From Scatolibacter rhodanostii (GTDB lineage: Bacteria > Bacillota > Clostridia > Oscillospirales > Acutalibacteraceae): a DNA stretch of 64,000 nucleotides. The stretch is taken from the NCBI RefSeq assembly GCF_900197595.1, contig NZ_FZLO01000001.1, forward strand, positions 248,001 to 312,000. The letters run 5' to 3'. Both the position numbers and the translations under genes were made by a program. Shown here in pieces: positions 62,298-64,000 of the stretch (its first letter is position 1; each line of letters opens with the position of its first letter). The notes beneath the pieces were generated by a model. The model had not been told where the DNA came from. It saw only the letters and a list, made by a program, of their open reading frames with translations, and ran no database searches.

Positions 62298-62933
62298 TTA
62301 ATCTGATTCTCTTTCGCTGTCACTGAAATTAAAAACCTCATTTGATGAAATTCTCTGTGAAAGGCAGAATGCAGGAGCAACATCTAAAATGGTTTCAAGA
62401 GATTGCCGTATCAGCTTTTTGCGGTTAAAGTTTCCTTGTTTAATACACCACATGACTTCGTAACCGGTAAACATAAAAGCGGCTGCTTGATATAATTCTG
62501 TGGCATTTTTGGTGCTGCGCACTTGGCAGGTAGCTTGCGCTTGTTCAATTAATGCTACACAGATTTCAGTTAATACAGGATTGAAATCAAAAGTATTTTT
62601 ATCTTGCCTAAGGTTCATAATATAGAGATGACTGGTTAAATCGACCCCTAATTCAATGCTGGCTTGAGAGAGCTCTTCAAAACACAAGACAATTTGCTCC
62701 CAATAGTTCTTTGCTTTAATGAATTCCACACTTTTTTTGCTGATTTTTTCAATTACACCATCATAAAAGTGGATAAGCAAACTTTCTTTAGAAGGGAAGT
62801 GATAGTAAAAAGCTGTCTTTGTTAAATTACATATTTGGCATATTTCTTGTATAGATACGGCATCATAGCCCTTTTGTTTAAAAAGACTGTACGCTGCGGA
62901 GATAATTCGTTCTCTAGTTGACAATTTATCCAT
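62298..62933 (-). CDS. TetR-family transcriptional regulator
   Basis: 211 residues. The N-terminal helix-turn-helix (TRERIISAAYSLFKQKGYDAVSIQEICQICNLTKTAFYYHFPSKESLLIHFYDGV) is diagnostic; the C-terminal ligand-binding half is divergent, as usual. It is transcribed divergently from the Old Yellow Enzyme-type gene and likely represses it; the 180-base gap holds the promoters. Confidence 0.92.
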   Translation of the reverse strand: MDKLSTRERIISAAYSLFKQKGYDAVSIQEICQICNLTKTAFYYHFPSKESLLIHFYDGVIEKISKKSVEFIKAKNYWEQIVLCFEELSQASIELGVDLTSHLYIMNLRQDKNTFDFNPVLTEICVALIEQAQATCQVRSTKNATELYQAAAFMFTGYEVMWCIKQGNFNRKKLIRQSLETILDVAPAFCLSQRISSNEVFNFSDSERESD

Positions 62934-63017
62934 GCAATAAACTCCTTATAATCTTATCTATGAGTATAAAGCTTAATGAATAAAAAAGTCAAGTTTTGTA
63001 AACCATTAAATAAAGAA

Positions 63018-63046
63018 TTGACACTTTACTTTAGTTATGATAAACT
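63018..63046 (+). promoter_or_regulatory. Promoter/operator between tetR-type and OYE genes
   Basis: TTGACA (63018-63023) with a 17-bp spacer to TAAACT (63041-63046). Overlapping it are the partial palindrome AGTT-ATGATA-AACT (63033-63046) and two ACTTTACT copies (63022-63029, 63044-63051), plausible operator elements for the divergent TetR regulator. Confidence 0.5.
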
Positions 63047-63115
63047 TTACTCAAGTAATAATCGTTATATTATTAACATATTATTATAAGGAATATTCAA
63101 TTGGGAGGCAGGAAA

Positions 63116-64000
63116 ATGAAATTATTTGAAAGAGGAAATATCGGCACGATGCAGCTTAAAAATAGAGTTGTTATGGCGCCGATGGGCACAAAACCGGAGG
63201 CCGACGGCAGCTATAGTTATAATGCCATCAATTATTTTGAGGAGCGTGCCAAAGGTGAAACTGGGCTAATTATCACCGGTGCTAATATTGTTTCTACAAA
63301 ATTTGAAGAACGTCCTGAAAATGAGCTTTCTAACTTTCACCATGTAGAAAAGCTGGCTGTATTAATTGAGCGTTGTCATCATCGTGGAGCAAAGGTTTGC
63401 GTACAGCTTACCCCTGGACTTGGAAGAATGGTTTACACTGATCCTTACAATGCGCCTTATTCAGCCAGTGACCATGCTCATTCTTTTTGGTTTCCAAACT
63501 TAAAGTGCCGTGCTCTTACCAAAGAAGATATTCATTATTTAGTTGACCGTATGGGCTATTCTGCAAGTCTTGCAAAAGCGGCTGGCGCAGATGCAGTAGA
63601 AATGCATGGCTATGGTGGCTACTTGATGGATCAGTTCCACTCTTCTATTTGGAATCAGAGAACAGACGAGTACGGTGGTTCTTTAGAGAATAGACTTCGT
63701 TTTTCTTTAGAGTGCATTGAGTCTGTTCGCAAATATTGCGGCGATACTTTCCCTGTTATCATGAAATATACCGCTTATCACGGCATTGAAGGCGGGCATG
63801 AATTAGACGAAGGTATTGAAATGGCAAAAATCTTTGAAAAAGCAAAGGTCGATGCCCTGCACGTAGATGTTGGCTGCTATGAAGTATGGTATAAAGCTAT
63901 TTCTACTGTTTATGAAAAACCTGCCCACCAAATTGATATTGCAGCTGCTGTGAAAAAAGCTGTTTCTATTCCAGTAATCGGTCAAGGTAAGTTGACAGAC
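63116..64000 (+). CDS. NADH:flavin oxidoreductase, Old Yellow Enzyme/BaiCD type (cut by window)
   Basis: 295 codons seen, continuing past the window. It is the N-terminal FMN-binding barrel: LKNRVVMAPMGTKPEADGSYS, VCVQLTPGLGRM, and MHGYGGYLMDQFHSSIWNQRTDEYGGSLENRLRF, the classic family block. Relatives of about 640-670 residues (2,4-dienoyl-CoA reductase, BaiCD, enoate reductases) add a C-terminal FAD/NAD(P) domain; that part is outside the window, so the exact function cannot be decided. GGGAGGCAGG precedes ATG 63116. Likely controlled by the adjacent TetR. Confidence 0.9.
   Translation, partial: MKLFERGNIGTMQLKNRVVMAPMGTKPEADGSYSYNAINYFEERAKGETGLIITGANIVSTKFEERPENELSNFHHVEKLAVLIERCHHRGAKVCVQLTPGLGRMVYTDPYNAPYSASDHAHSFWFPNLKCRALTKEDIHYLVDRMGYSASLAKAAGADAVEMHGYGGYLMDQFHSSIWNQRTDEYGGSLENRLRFSLECIESVRKYCGDTFPVIMKYTAYHGIEGGHELDEGIEMAKIFEKAKVDALHVDVGCYEVWYKAISTVYEKPAHQIDIAAAVKKAVSIPVIGQGKLTD

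Overview
The window reads as a low-GC Gram-positive (Firmicutes, Clostridia-like) chromosome carrying a decayed integrative and conjugative element (ICE). The lineage is inferred from gene content: an S-box riboswitch before metK, RbgA, a YerC-type TrpR-like protein, AsnA, a BofA-like protein (typical of spore-formers), the tig-clpP-clpX-lon-engB order, strong Shine-Dalgarno sequences and consensus TTGACA/TATAAT promoters. I cannot name the species.

Layout. (1) 1-29.5 kb is core chromosome, almost all on the + strand: RlmD-type methyltransferase (minus strand, cut by the window edge), a candidate small RNA, an ABC exporter, murD, rnr, a BofA-like gene, nagA, asnA, metK with SAM-I riboswitch, an ECF S-component, a VanY-like protein that has lost its zinc ligands, rplS with L19 leader, lepB, rbgA, rnhB, yraN, an M19 dipeptidase, thrC, a phosphoesterase, tig, clpP, clpX, lon, engB, lysA, yerC, a methyltransferase and hslO. 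(2) 29.6-30.1 kb holds tRNA genes Val-Asp-Phe-Gly-Cys. (3) 30.18-30.73 kb, minus strand, looks like an rRNA-operon leader without an rRNA operon. (4) 30.8-53.9 kb is a mobile region, nearly all on the minus strand: tyrosine integrase, a zinc-ribbon gene broken by a stop, a replication-initiator-like winged-helix protein, a collagen-like protein, VirD4 coupling protein, ArdC-like protein, Toprim protein, MobP3-type relaxase with Sel1 repeats, a block of unrecognised membrane-associated genes, a MobC-like protein, an oriT-like region, HicAB, a CwlT-type hydrolase broken by a TGA, and an AraC::VirB4 fusion. It ends in a ParB C-terminal remnant joined to a replication-gene fragment. (5) 54-62.2 kb holds minus-strand single genes (ACT, toroid-fold, three GNATs, two radical SAM, methyltransferase, MazG-like, VOC, PPOX). 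(6) 62.3-64 kb has a TetR regulator divergent from an Old Yellow Enzyme-type reductase that runs off the window.

The mobile region carries relaxase, coupling protein, a VirB4 ATPase domain and a peptidoglycan hydrolase, the signature of a Tn916/Tn1549-like ICE. No VirB6-like channel protein, PrgI/VirB3-like protein or full-length VirB4 is visible. Two in-frame deletion joints (AraC::VirB4 near 51.91 kb; Rep/ParB near 53.68 kb), two nonsense codons (32027, 49019) and an A8 frameshift (46028) show decay. Part of the replication gene is duplicated at both ends (33.17-33.42 and 53.68-53.94 kb), which suggests two related elements recombined or one shuffled internally.

The most novel-looking pieces are the AraC/kinase-like::VirB4 chimera, the overlapping membrane/soluble gene block at 43.9-46.4 kb between mobC and the relaxase, the VanY-like pseudo-enzyme, and the orphan rRNA-type leader beside the integrase. 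All assignments come from reading motifs; no database search was possible.
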